From Candidatus Aerophobota bacterium (GTDB lineage Bacteria > Aerophobota > Aerophobia > Aerophobales > B3-G15), in NCBI GenBank assembly GCA_021162265.1, contig JAGGZA010000035.1, forward strand, positions 1-34,730: DNA of 34,730 nt. Reading direction: 5' to 3'. The position numbers and the translations under genes are program-made. Positions 14,348 to 22,089 of this stretch are shown here, in pieces (the first letter of the stretch is position 1; each line of letters begins with the position of its first letter). The notes under the pieces were generated by a model. It was not told where the DNA came from, searched no databases, and saw nothing but the letters and a program-made list of their open reading frames with translations.

Positions 14348-15280
14348 ATGCCTTCTCTTAAAGAGCTTTCTCATAAAAAGGAACTTTTGTCTCGCGGACA
14401 TAGACTCTGCCCGGGATGTGGTGCTCCAATAATAGTAAGACAGGTCCTTTTAGCTGCAGATAAACCAGTAATAGTTGCCTGCCCTACAGGATGTCTGGAA
14501 GTAGGAACTACTATTTATCCTTATACTGCCTGGAAGATGCCCTGGATTCACTGTGCTTTTGAAAATGCAGCAGCTACACTTTCTGGAGTAGAGACTGCTT
14601 ACCGTGCTTTAAAAAAACAGGGAAAAATAAAGGATGATATAAGATTTATCGCATTTGGTGGGGATGGAGGAACCTATGATATAGGTTTGCAGTCCCTGTC
14701 TGGAGCATTAGAACGTGGGCATAGAATGCTTTATGTTTGCTATGATAACGAAGCCTATATGAACACCGGAATCCAGCGCTCAAGTGCCAGCCCCTTAGGA
14801 GCTCATACCACCACCACCCCTCCGGGGAAAGCTATTCCTGCGGGTAAGACAGAGTCAAGAAAAAACCTCACCGAAATTGTGGCGGCTCATAATATCCCCT
14901 ATGTGGCTCAGGCATCACCCGGTTACCATATGGATCTTATGAAAAAAGTCCAGAAGGCGCTCTCAGTAGATGGTCCAAGTTTCATAAATGTCTTTTCACC
15001 CTGCCCTCGAGGGTGGAGGTACCCTGCTGAAAAGACTATAGAGATTGCCAAGTTGGCTGTACTTACAGGATTTTGGCCTTTATATGAGGTAGAAAACGGG
15101 AAATATAGAATTACCTATAAACCCAGGAAGAAAAGACCATTAAGGGAATTTTTAGAAGCCCAGGGCAGGTTTAAACATCTTCTTGCAGAGGAAAATAAAC
15201 CTATAGTGGAAAGAATGGAAAAGGAAATAGAATCCCGGGAAAAAGAGCTTATGATAAGAGCAGGAGAAGGGGAGAAGTAG
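14348..15280 (+). CDS. porB: 2-oxoacid (pyruvate):ferredoxin oxidoreductase, beta subunit
   Basis: A 310-residue beta subunit that binds thiamine diphosphate and the proximal [4Fe-4S] cluster. The thiamine motif is GGDGGTYDIG (104-113) ending in YDNEAYMNTG (132-141). Cluster cysteines are C21 and C24 (CPGCGAP), probably C49 (CPTGC) and C219 (SPCPRG). The segment NEAYMNTGIQRSSASPLGAHTTTTPPG is typical of pyruvate-type beta subunits. Last gene of the por operon; the next gene has its own promoter after a 233-base gap. Confidence 0.95.
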   Translation: MPSLKELSHKKELLSRGHRLCPGCGAPIIVRQVLLAADKPVIVACPTGCLEVGTTIYPYTAWKMPWIHCAFENAAATLSGVETAYRALKKQGKIKDDIRFIAFGGDGGTYDIGLQSLSGALERGHRMLYVCYDNEAYMNTGIQRSSASPLGAHTTTTPPGKAIPAGKTESRKNLTEIVAAHNIPYVAQASPGYHMDLMKKVQKALSVDGPSFINVFSPCPRGWRYPAEKTIEIAKLAVLTGFWPLYEVENGKYRITYKPRKKRPLREFLEAQGRFKHLLAEENKPIVERMEKEIESREKELMIRAGEGEK

Positions 15281-15405
15281 AAATTATAAAGTATATAGTT
15301 AGTTAATTTACTGTATGTGGCTGGTTATCCGGGTGAGGCAGGTAGTTTTTATCTGATGTTTTCCCCTGGACTTTCCACTTCCTGAAATTTTAATGTTAAA
15401 TTTCC

Positions 15406-15433
15406 TTGACTTTTAGTTTAATTGTTTCATAAT
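15406..15433 (+). promoter_or_regulatory. Promoter of the fprA operon
   Basis: TTGACT at 15406-15411, 16-base spacer, CATAAT at 15428-15433, giving a leader of about 75 bases. The rest of the 233-base gap (15281-15405) holds a GC-richer stretch near 15318-15345 and a weak imperfect stem (15328-15333 with 15365-15370), but nothing I can name. Confidence 0.6.
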
Positions 15434-15513
15434 ATTACCAAAATAGTCATATTTGTTTTTTGATGGCTTATAGTAGTTAAATGAAAACAAAGAGTATGTG
15501 AAGGAGCTATAAA

Positions 15514-16707
15514 ATGGCTATAGTTAAGATAGAAACAGATGTTTATTCGGTAGGTTCAATAGATTGGGATAGAAGATTGTTTGATGAGCTTATCCCGCTT
15601 CCTGACGGTACAAGCTATAATTCTTACCTTATAAGAGGCGAGGAGAAAACAGCTCTTATAGATACCGTTGATCCTACAAAAGCCGATGAACTCGTAGAAA
15701 ACCTTAAGAAGTTAAAGGTAAACAGGCTGGATTATGTTGTTTCCAATCATGCAGAACAGGACCATTCCGGAGCTATTCCTGAGATTTTAAGAGTTTATCC
15801 AGAAGCAAAGGTTTTGACAAATAAAAAGTGCAAGGCAATGCTCTCTGATCTGCTTATGATTTCCGAAGAGAAATTTGTAGTGGTTAATGACGGGGATAGT
15901 ATCTCGCTTGGAGGAAAGACATTAAGTTTTTTATTAGCTCCCTGGGTTCACTGGCCAGAAACGATGTTTGCATATTTAAAGGAAGAGAAAATACTTTTTA
16001 CCTGCGATTTTTTGGGTTCTCATCTTGCAACAAGTGATATATTTGTGACAGGTGAAACTGAGGCTGAGGTTTATCGAGCAGCCAAGAGGTATTATGCAGA
16101 AATAATGATGCCTTTTAGAAAAACTATACAGAAAAATATTGAAAAGATAAAGGATTTAAATGTGGAGATAATTGCGCCAAGTCATGGACCACTTTATAAA
16201 AATCCAGAGTTTATTCTTGATGCCTATAAGGATTGGATTTCTGATGATGTAAAAAACCAGGTGGTTGTTCCCTATGTTTCAATGCACAAAAGTACGAGGA
16301 AAATGGTTGATTACTTTGTAAATGCTTTGATGAATAGAGGTATCTCTGTAGAACCTTTTAATTTAACAAGAACCGATGTTGGAGAACTGGCAATGAGTTT
16401 GGTAGATGCGGCTACCATTGTAGTTGCCTCTCCCACAGTTCTGGCTGGTCCTCATCCATCTGTAGTTTATGCAGTTTACCTTGTAAATGCTTTAAGGCCA
16501 AAAATTAAATTTGCCTCTGTTATCGGGTCTTACGGGTGGGGAGGAAGGATGGTGGATATCATTAAGGAAAATTTAAGTAATCTTAAAGTGGAGATCATTG
16601 AACCAGTTGTTATAAAGGGTTATCCAGGAGGGGAAAGTTTTAAGTCGCTTGATAAACTGGCAGATACAATCCTGGAAAAACATAGAGAAGAGGGAATTGC
16701 TAAATAA
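15514..16707 (+). CDS. FprA-type diiron flavoprotein (oxygen/NO reductase)
   Basis: A 397-residue A-type flavoprotein that reduces O2 to water or NO to N2O, protecting anaerobes. The N-terminal metallo-beta-lactamase-like domain (1-250) has the full diiron set: H79, E81, D83 (HAEQDH), H84 adjacent, H146 (PWVHWPE), D165 (TCDFLG) and H224 (PSHGP). The C-terminal flavodoxin domain (about 252-397) starts VPYVSMHKSTRKM for the FMN phosphate loop. Electrons normally come from rubredoxin or F420H2; the rubredoxin-like gene at 17011 is an obvious partner candidate. Preceded by GAAGGAG. O2 versus NO preference cannot be decided. Confidence 0.93.
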   Translation: MAIVKIETDVYSVGSIDWDRRLFDELIPLPDGTSYNSYLIRGEEKTALIDTVDPTKADELVENLKKLKVNRLDYVVSNHAEQDHSGAIPEILRVYPEAKVLTNKKCKAMLSDLLMISEEKFVVVNDGDSISLGGKTLSFLLAPWVHWPETMFAYLKEEKILFTCDFLGSHLATSDIFVTGETEAEVYRAAKRYYAEIMMPFRKTIQKNIEKIKDLNVEIIAPSHGPLYKNPEFILDAYKDWISDDVKNQVVVPYVSMHKSTRKMVDYFVNALMNRGISVEPFNLTRTDVGELAMSLVDAATIVVASPTVLAGPHPSVVYAVYLVNALRPKIKFASVIGSYGWGGRMVDIIKENLSNLKVEIIEPVVIKGYPGGESFKSLDKLADTILEKHREEGIAK

Positions 16708-16733
16708 TAAATAAATTAAATAGCGAGGGAAAG

Positions 16734-16958
16734 ATGATAAAAGAAAAAGTAGAGGGAATTTTAGAAAAAATAAGGCTTTCTTTGCAGGCCGAGGGAGGAG
16801 ATGTTGAGCTTGTTGATGTCAGTCCAGAAGGGGTTGTGAAGGTTAAATTAAAAGGTGCCTGCGCTGGGTGTCCTATGAGCCAGTTGACGCTAAAAATGGG
16901 GATAGAGAGAATGTTAAAAAGAGAGGTGCCCGGGATAAAGGAAGTCGTTGCCGTGTAA
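16734..16958 (+). CDS. NifU-like C-terminal domain protein (Fe-S scaffold/carrier)
   Basis: A 74-residue stand-alone NifU C-terminal domain that holds a transient [4Fe-4S] cluster between two subunits and delivers it to apo-proteins. The signature GACAGCPMSQLTLKMGIE (41-58) has the essential C43-x2-C46. The family start I..IL..IR..LQ.EGGDVELVDV is clear. It follows the flavoprotein by 26 bases, with GAGGGA before the ATG, and probably serves repair or assembly of iron-sulfur and iron centres in this operon or in Por. Confidence 0.92.
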   Translation: MIKEKVEGILEKIRLSLQAEGGDVELVDVSPEGVVKVKLKGACAGCPMSQLTLKMGIERMLKREVPGIKEVVAV

Positions 16959-17010
16959 TTATTTATCCGGATAAATACAATCAGGTCAATAATAAAGAAA
17001 GGGGTTAAAG

Positions 17011-17118
17011 ATGAAACGCTGGCGTTGTAGCGTTTGTGGATATATTCATGAGGGTAAAGAACCCCCGCATAAGTGTCCAAACTGTGGTTCTCCAAGGGAG
17101 AAATTTTTAGAAGTTTAG
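17011..17118 (+). CDS. Rubredoxin-like miniprotein (35 residues)
   Basis: A 35-residue protein easily missed by gene callers: it starts MKRWRCSVCGYIHEG and ends PREKFLEV. It has two knuckles, C6-x2-C9-G-Y and C22-x2-C25-G, the rubredoxin metal-binding pattern, with the short spacing seen in the rubredoxin-like tail of rubrerythrins. Its single Fe(Cys)4 site would carry electrons; zinc binding is the alternative. AAAGGGG stands seven to ten bases before ATG 17011, supporting real translation. It lies between the NifU-like and cupin genes, downstream of FprA, so electron delivery to FprA is the natural hypothesis. Confidence 0.85.
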   Translation: MKRWRCSVCGYIHEGKEPPHKCPNCGSPREKFLEV

Positions 17119-17136
17119 GATTTTGAACAGGTCCAT

Positions 17137-17475
17137 ATGCATTATGCTCAAAAGTTGTCTTATGGTGATAAAGTAGATGTAAATCCATTTTTTGGAGATT
17201 ACTCATCCCTCTCGCCTTATATTTACAACCTTCCAGTGGGAGAGTATGTACCCCTGCACAAACATCCTACTACTGATGAGCTCTTCTTTATTTTGAAAGG
17301 CAAAATAAAGTTTAAAGTTGGTGATAAGGAATTTGTTGCAGTTAAGGGAGACGTAGTTCAAGGAAAGATGAACATCCCACATAGGTTTGAGAATGTCGGA
17401 GATGAACCAGCTGCTTTTTTATCTGTAAAAGGCCCTAAACCTGTTGATCTTCTGAGGCTGGAAAAAGATGAGTAA
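17137..17475 (+). CDS. Cupin-domain protein
   Basis: A 112-residue single-domain cupin. Motif 1 is GEYVPLHKHPTTDELFFILKG (35-55) with metal ligands H41, H43 and E48; motif 2 is GDVVQGKMNIPHRFENVG (71-88) with H82. All four metal ligands are present, so it likely binds a divalent metal. Small cupins range from sugar isomerases to dioxygenases and sensors, so the reaction is unknown. The position after FprA, NifU-like and rubredoxin-like genes suggests a redox-stress role. The Shine-Dalgarno (ACAGG) is weak, consistent with coupled translation. Convergent with the epimerase gene, five bases apart. Confidence 0.88.
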   Translation: MHYAQKLSYGDKVDVNPFFGDYSSLSPYIYNLPVGEYVPLHKHPTTDELFFILKGKIKFKVGDKEFVAVKGDVVQGKMNIPHRFENVGDEPAAFLSVKGPKPVDLLRLEKDE

Positions 17476-17480
17476 GGGGT

Positions 17481-18440
17481 TTATTTTAAACTATGGCGGG
17501 TCCATTCTATTGTTTTTTTTAAACCCTGTTCCAGAGAAGTGGTTGGTTTCCAGACAAGTTCTCTTTCTGCCTTAGCAGGGTCAAGACATATTTTTCTTAC
17601 TTCTCCTTTTTTTAGCTGTCCGTGAAAAGGAGGTTTTTTAAATCCTGTGAGAGTGGATAGTTTACTATATAGATTGTTCACAGATTCTTCTATGCCTGTT
17701 CCTACGTTGTAAGCAAGATCGTCTATAGAGATTATTTCTCTATGGTTTAGATTTTCAACCATTGAACTTACCAGAATATTTATCTCAACTACATCTTCAA
17801 CAAATACATAATCTCTTGTTTGTTCTCCGTCACCGAAAATTGTGGGCACCTCTCCCTTTAACATTTTTTGTGAAAAAATGGCTATGACTCCTGCTTCTCC
17901 AGAAGGGTCCTGTCTTGGTCCATAGACATTTGCATATCTTAAACAAACATAATTAATCTCAAAAAATTTCTTATAAAAGAAAAGATAAAATTCTATAGCG
18001 AGTTTATCAATTCCATAAGGAGAAAGAGGTGCCTTTGGATAGGTTTCTTTAACAGGTAACGACTTTGGTTCCCCGTATATTGCTCCTCCAGAACTTATGA
18101 ATATAAAGTTTTTTACTCCAGAAGTCTGGCAGGCATCTAATAAATTTAAGGTTCCCAAAATATTTTCTTTCACATCGATTTGAGGCTTCTCCACGGAAAA
18201 CCTTACGTTTATTTGAGCAGCATGATGATTGACAAGATCAAATTTTTCTTTTTTAAATATGTCCTTTATTTTTCTATCAAGAACACTCATTTGATAAAAT
18301 TTTGCCCGGGGATTTATCTGCTCTCTTTTTCCAGTGGAAAGATTATCTACTATTACCACATCCCATCCCTCTTTAATGTACCTATCAACTAAGTGAGAGC
18401 CTATGAAGCCTGCTCCCCCCGTAACAAGGACTTTTGCCAA
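17481..18440 (-). CDS. NAD-dependent epimerase/dehydratase, UDP-glucose 4-epimerase-like
   Basis: A 319-residue extended short-chain dehydrogenase/reductase acting on a nucleotide sugar. It has the Rossmann motif GGAGFIG (8-14), NAD-selecting D32 (VDNLSTG), the NHHAAQ segment, catalytic S117 (FISSGGAIYG) and Y142-x3-K146 (YGIDK). The lengths and motifs fit GalE-like 4-epimerases (UDP-Glc/UDP-Gal or the N-acetyl forms) used for surface polysaccharide precursors. Its ATG directly abuts the stop of the thyA-like gene, so it is the third gene of the gatA operon. Exact sugar specificity is open. Confidence 0.88.
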   Translation of the reverse strand: MAKVLVTGGAGFIGSHLVDRYIKEGWDVVIVDNLSTGKREQINPRAKFYQMSVLDRKIKDIFKKEKFDLVNHHAAQINVRFSVEKPQIDVKENILGTLNLLDACQTSGVKNFIFISSGGAIYGEPKSLPVKETYPKAPLSPYGIDKLAIEFYLFFYKKFFEINYVCLRYANVYGPRQDPSGEAGVIAIFSQKMLKGEVPTIFGDGEQTRDYVFVEDVVEINILVSSMVENLNHREIISIDDLAYNVGTGIEESVNNLYSKLSTLTGFKKPPFHGQLKKGEVRKICLDPAKAERELVWKPTTSLEQGLKKTIEWTRHSLK

Positions 18441-19304
18441 TTAATTCTCCTTCCTCAGACGCCGAGCTGCTTCTTCAAAAAAAGGCTGTGCGAAAGAAGT
18501 TGTCCAGGTTCTTTCTTCAAAACTCCGCTTTTTTACAGTTTCAAGAAAATTTTTGAATTCTTTAAAATAAGAACCATAAATATGATAGCTATCAGCAATA
18601 TGTATGTATTTGCCCGGTTTTATTTTTTTGTTTGTTTTTTTGCTGATTTTTTCTGCTACGAGTTTTTGCAGTTCAGTAAAGGCAAACATATTCATAAAAG
18701 CAGCTTTGAAAGCATCATTACTGCGCAAATGGACATTTAGCTGGAGGTGGTTATCAATTATCCTGAACCAGAGACGTTGCAGACAGGGTGGGTCATCAAA
18801 TTTAGGGTCCATCCAGCATTTCCAGGTAACAGCCTGAGCCCGTCTTGAAAACGGAGTCCTGGCAAGTTTTTCTACTACAAAGTCTATCTGATTTACAGGT
18901 TCACTCTCCCCGGGTAGAGTGTAATTAAATATCCTTTCATGGTAGGTATACTCCCATTTACCCTCCTCTGGTTTAATCCAGTCATCATGTATTCCATACA
19001 GGACTTCCTGACGGTAAGTTTCTAAATCCTCAAGTCCTGCTGGCATGGCTCTGTGAATCCTGGGCTCTTTAAAGGGGTTGTTCACCTCAATAATCATGGT
19101 GCAATCTCTTGAAGGAGGATCTCCTGGTCTGTCATATTCTGTCTTAATAGAGATACCCTTTTCCCAGCATACAACAACTGATCTCTCCCATCCCTGGGGA
19201 AGAGTATCGGCTTTTACCAGAAATACCGGGCATCCGTTATCTTCAGGTATCATAGTTCTATTTATTTTCGTTAGGATTAAATTTCCGGTTTTCTTTTTCT
19301 CCAT
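18441..19304 (-). CDS. thyA: Thymidylate synthase (ThyA family), divergent archaeal-like type
   Basis: A 287-residue ThyA homologue predicted to methylate dUMP to dTMP using methylenetetrahydrofolate or a relative. Core elements are RRAQAVTW (154-161), catalytic C174 in DPPCLQRLWF, phosphate-binding RSND (194-197), N205 (the position that selects dUMP over dCMP) and DSYHIYG with D238, H241, Y243. The N-terminal half is unlike E. coli ThyA and resembles archaeal synthases (AWEK-like WEKGISIKTEYD, then IIEVNNPFKEPRIHRAMP). ATG 19304 overlaps gatA by 28 bases with no clear Shine-Dalgarno; ATG 19253 is an alternative. A pterin other than folate or a hydroxymethylase role is possible but N205 favours dUMP. 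Confidence 0.8.
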   Translation of the reverse strand: MEKKKTGNLILTKINRTMIPEDNGCPVFLVKADTLPQGWERSVVVCWEKGISIKTEYDRPGDPPSRDCTMIIEVNNPFKEPRIHRAMPAGLEDLETYRQEVLYGIHDDWIKPEEGKWEYTYHERIFNYTLPGESEPVNQIDFVVEKLARTPFSRRAQAVTWKCWMDPKFDDPPCLQRLWFRIIDNHLQLNVHLRSNDAFKAAFMNMFAFTELQKLVAEKISKKTNKKIKPGKYIHIADSYHIYGSYFKEFKNFLETVKKRSFEERTWTTSFAQPFFEEAARRLRKEN

Positions 19305-20740
19305 TCTGTACTTTGCTCATAGGCATAGGCTACCCGTAAAATAGTTTCTTCTTCAAAAGGTCTTCCCAGAATTTGTAATCCTACGGGTAGATTATTTTGA
19401 CCAAAACCACAGGGAATAGAAATACCCGGGATACCAGCCAGGTTAGCAGAAATTGTGAAAATATCAGAAAGGTACATTTTTAAGGGGTCATCAATCTTTT
19501 CCCCTATTTTAAAGGCAACTGTGGGAGAGGTGGGAGTGAGGAGGACATCGAACTTCTCAAAAGCTTTCTCAAAATCTCTTTTTATTAAAGTTCTTACTCT
19601 CAGAGCTTTACCGTAGTAATTTTCGTAGTATCCTTTAGATAAGACATAAGTACCAAGCATTATTCTACGTTTCACTTCGTCTCCAAATCCTTCCTTTCTT
19701 GTTTTTTTATACATGTCAATCATATTTGTTTTTTCTTTTGTTCTGTATCCATATTTCACACCATCGTACCTTGCAAGATTAGAACTGGCCTCAGCTGTAG
19801 CAATTAGATAATAGGTGGCAACTGCATATTCGGTATGAGGCAGAGAAGTCTCTTCTACTTTTGCTCCAAGGTCCTCCAGGACCTTAGCAGCCTGAAGTAC
19901 ACTTTCTTTTACTTCCTTTTCTATTCCGGTTACAAAATACTCCTTGGGTAAACCAACTTTTATTCCCTGTAGATCTGGAATAAGATACTCCAGATATTTT
20001 GGAACAGGACGGTCAATAGATGTTGAATCTTTATTATCCTTTCCACTTATTACTTGAAGTAAGAGAGCACAATCGGTAACATCCTTTGTTAAAGGTCCTA
20101 TCTGGTCAAGAGAGGAAGCAAAAGCTACAAGCCCATATCGTGAAACTCTTCCATATGTTGGCTTCATACCTACAATACCACACAGAGCTGCAGGTTGACG
20201 GATAGAACCTCCTGTATCAGAGCCAAGAGCTAATGTTACCTCACCACTGGCTACAGATGCAGCCGAGCCTCCGCTTGAACCACCCGGTATTGTCTCAGGA
20301 TTCCAGGGATTACGGGTAACATAAAATGACGAATTCTCTGTTGAAGACCCCATGGCAAACTCATCCATATTTGTTTTACCTATAATTATACATCCTGCGT
20401 TTTTTACCTTGTCGATCACGGTTGCAGAATAAGGAGGGGAAAAATTTTCAAGGATTCGTGAACCACAGGTGGTTTTTTCATTTTTAACGCATATATTATC
20501 CTTAATAGCTATAGGGATACCACATAGAGGAGGGATTTTTTTATCTTCGTGGATTTTTTTATCCCACATCTTTGCCTCATTTATAGCCTCCTCTTTGTTT
20601 AAAGAAATAAAAGCTTTTACTTTATCCTCTACTTCATCAATTCTTTTAAATTGAGCAAGAACAATCTCTTCAACTGATATTTCCTTTCTTTTTAATAACT
20701 TAATGATTTTGTTAGCTGGAAGCTCCGGGATAATATTCAT
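19277..20740 (-). CDS. gatA: Aspartyl/glutamyl-tRNA amidotransferase subunit A
   Basis: A 487-residue amidase subunit of GatCAB, which amidates Glu-tRNA(Gln) (and often Asp-tRNA(Asn)) in organisms lacking the matching synthetases. The amidase-signature triad is complete: K80 (IAIKDN), cis-Ser S155 (PGGSSGGSAASVASG) and nucleophile S179 (GSDTGGSIRQPAALCG). Length and MKPTYGRVSRYGL are typical GatA. gatB and gatC are not in the window, so the complex is encoded at separate loci. First gene of an operon with thyA and the epimerase; AAGGA lies before the ATG. Confidence 0.95.
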   Translation of the reverse strand: MNIIPELPANKIIKLLKRKEISVEEIVLAQFKRIDEVEDKVKAFISLNKEEAINEAKMWDKKIHEDKKIPPLCGIPIAIKDNICVKNEKTTCGSRILENFSPPYSATVIDKVKNAGCIIIGKTNMDEFAMGSSTENSSFYVTRNPWNPETIPGGSSGGSAASVASGEVTLALGSDTGGSIRQPAALCGIVGMKPTYGRVSRYGLVAFASSLDQIGPLTKDVTDCALLLQVISGKDNKDSTSIDRPVPKYLEYLIPDLQGIKVGLPKEYFVTGIEKEVKESVLQAAKVLEDLGAKVEETSLPHTEYAVATYYLIATAEASSNLARYDGVKYGYRTKEKTNMIDMYKKTRKEGFGDEVKRRIMLGTYVLSKGYYENYYGKALRVRTLIKRDFEKAFEKFDVLLTPTSPTVAFKIGEKIDDPLKMYLSDIFTISANLAGIPGISIPCGFGQNNLPVGLQILGRPFEEETILRVAYAYEQSTEWRKRKPEI

Positions 20741-20773
20741 TTTCTTTTTCCTTAATTATTTAAATTTCGTTTC

Positions 20774-20801
20774 ATTATTTTATATTTAGCATTTTTGTCA
20801 A
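20774..20801 (-). promoter_or_regulatory. Promoter of the gatA-thyA-epimerase operon
   Basis: On the minus strand: TTGACA (20801-20796), 16-base spacer, AATAAT (20779-20774). It is back to back with the livK promoter; TGTCAA and TTGACA are 7 bp apart. Confidence 0.65.
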
Positions 20802-20808
20802 CTGATGT

Positions 20809-20836
20809 TTGACAGGTGAGGGTAATTTGATAAAAT
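20809..20836 (+). promoter_or_regulatory. Promoter of the liv operon
   Basis: TTGACA at 20809-20814, 16-base spacer, TAAAAT at 20831-20836 with an extended -10 TG at 20828-20829. It matches the M20 operon promoter in every respect. Start near 20843 rules out the in-frame upstream starts of livK. Confidence 0.75.
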
Positions 20837-20883
20837 ACAGCTTACTTTATATTAAAACAAAAGATAAGATAAGGAGGAGAAAG

Positions 20884-22062
20884 GTGGTAGGAGTGAGAAA
20901 GAATAGATTAAGGGTAGTAGGGATTTTTATTTTTGTAATGGCTTTTATTCTGGGGCAGGGTGTAATTTTCCAGGGTTTTGCAGCAAAAAAGCCTTACAAG
21001 ATAGGAGGGATATTTGCTATTACGGGAGGAGCTTCTTTTTTAGGTGAACCTGAGAAGAATACTGCCCGTATGATTGAGGAAATGGTTAATGCTCGAGGAG
21101 GTATCTACGGTCATCCCTTAAAGCTCATCATTGAGGATACTGCAGGAGATGAGACCAAGGCTGTAAATGCTGTAAAGAAACTGATCTACAGAGATCATGT
21201 TCTTGCCATTATTGGTCCTTCCCGCAGTGGAACCACTATGGCAGTAATTCCTATTGTGGAGAAAAAAGGAGTTTTGCTTGTCTCCTGTGCTGCAGCAGAG
21301 GCTATTGTTTCTCCTGTGAAAAAATGGGTTTTTAAGACACCGCAAAAGGATAGTGATGCAGTGCGCAGAATATATGAATATATGAATAAGAAGGGAATAT
21401 CCAGAATAGCAATAATTACCGGGACAACCGGGTTCGGTGATCAGGGAAGAAAAAAATTAAAAGAACTTGCTCCTGATTATGGAATTACCATTGTAGCGGA
21501 CGAGACTTATAGTCCGAAGGATACCGATATGACGGCCCAGCTTACCAGGATAAAAGCCACAGATGCTCAAGCTGTTGTTAATTGGTCCATAGTACCAGCG
21601 CAATCCATTGTTCCCAAGAATATGCGTCAATTAAAGATGAATATACCTCTCTTCCAGAGCCATGGTTTTGGTAACATCAAGTATGTGGAGCTTGCAGGCG
21701 AAGCTGCAGAGGGAATAATTTTCCCTGCAGGAAGACTTCTGGCAGTGGACACTCTACCTGATACCAATCCACAAAAAGATGTTCTTTCCTTTTATAAAGA
21801 AGAATACGAGAAGAGATTTAAGGAGAGTGTAAGTACATTTGGAGGACATGCCTGGGACGCTCTGTGGCTTGTTGTTAATGCACTGGAGGAAACCGGTCCT
21901 CGTCCTGAAGCAATGAGAGAGAACATTGAGTATACCAAGGAATTTGTGGGGACAGGGGGTATATTTAATTTTTCTCCTGAAGATCACAGCGGTTTAACTA
22001 AAGAAGCCTTTGAGATGCTTACCGTTAAAGGAGGAAAATTTGTAGTTTTAGGTGAAGACTAA
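20884..22062 (+). CDS. livK: Branched-chain amino acid-type ABC transporter, periplasmic binding protein
   Basis: A 392-residue type-1 periplasmic binding protein that captures the substrate for LivHMGF. GTG 20884 is the start: AAGGAGG ends six bases before it, and the longer in-frame reading begins inside the promoter. Residues 1-33 form a signal peptide (basic RKNRLR, hydrophobic core VVGIFIFVMAFILGQGVIF, cleavage near GFA-A). There is no lipobox Cys, so the protein should be free in a periplasm. The body has family features such as GGIFAITGGASFLGEPEKN, GHPLKLIIEDTAGD and IIGPSRSGTTMAV. The ligand may be a branched-chain or aromatic amino acid, or an organic acid. Confidence 0.9.
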   Translation: MVGVRKNRLRVVGIFIFVMAFILGQGVIFQGFAAKKPYKIGGIFAITGGASFLGEPEKNTARMIEEMVNARGGIYGHPLKLIIEDTAGDETKAVNAVKKLIYRDHVLAIIGPSRSGTTMAVIPIVEKKGVLLVSCAAAEAIVSPVKKWVFKTPQKDSDAVRRIYEYMNKKGISRIAIITGTTGFGDQGRKKLKELAPDYGITIVADETYSPKDTDMTAQLTRIKATDAQAVVNWSIVPAQSIVPKNMRQLKMNIPLFQSHGFGNIKYVELAGEAAEGIIFPAGRLLAVDTLPDTNPQKDVLSFYKEEYEKRFKESVSTFGGHAWDALWLVVNALEETGPRPEAMRENIEYTKEFVGTGGIFNFSPEDHSGLTKEAFEMLTVKGGKFVVLGED

Positions 22063-22089
22063 ATTACTTAAAAGCCTGGATAGCTTCTG

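Noticed and set aside
15281..15405. GC-richer patch between porB and fprA considered as a riboswitch.
   Set aside because: It does not match the conserved cores of FMN, cobalamin, SAM, TPP or cyclic di-GMP riboswitches that I can recall, and it lies upstream of the predicted fprA promoter.
16700..17206. Minus-strand 168-codon frame opposite the NifU-like and rubredoxin-like genes.
   Set aside because: The plus strand here encodes the CxxC-bearing NifU-like protein and the Cys4 miniprotein with ribosome sites; the minus frame has no family features.
18393..18740. Plus-strand 115-codon hydrophobic frame opposite thyA.
   Set aside because: Its Phe-rich composition is the complement of Lys/Glu-rich thyA codons; no start signal is evident.
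20809..20883. Upstream 25-codon extension of livK from a TTG.
   Set aside because: That TTG is the -35 box of the liv promoter, and the predicted transcript starts after it; GTG 20884 has the proper Shine-Dalgarno and signal peptide.
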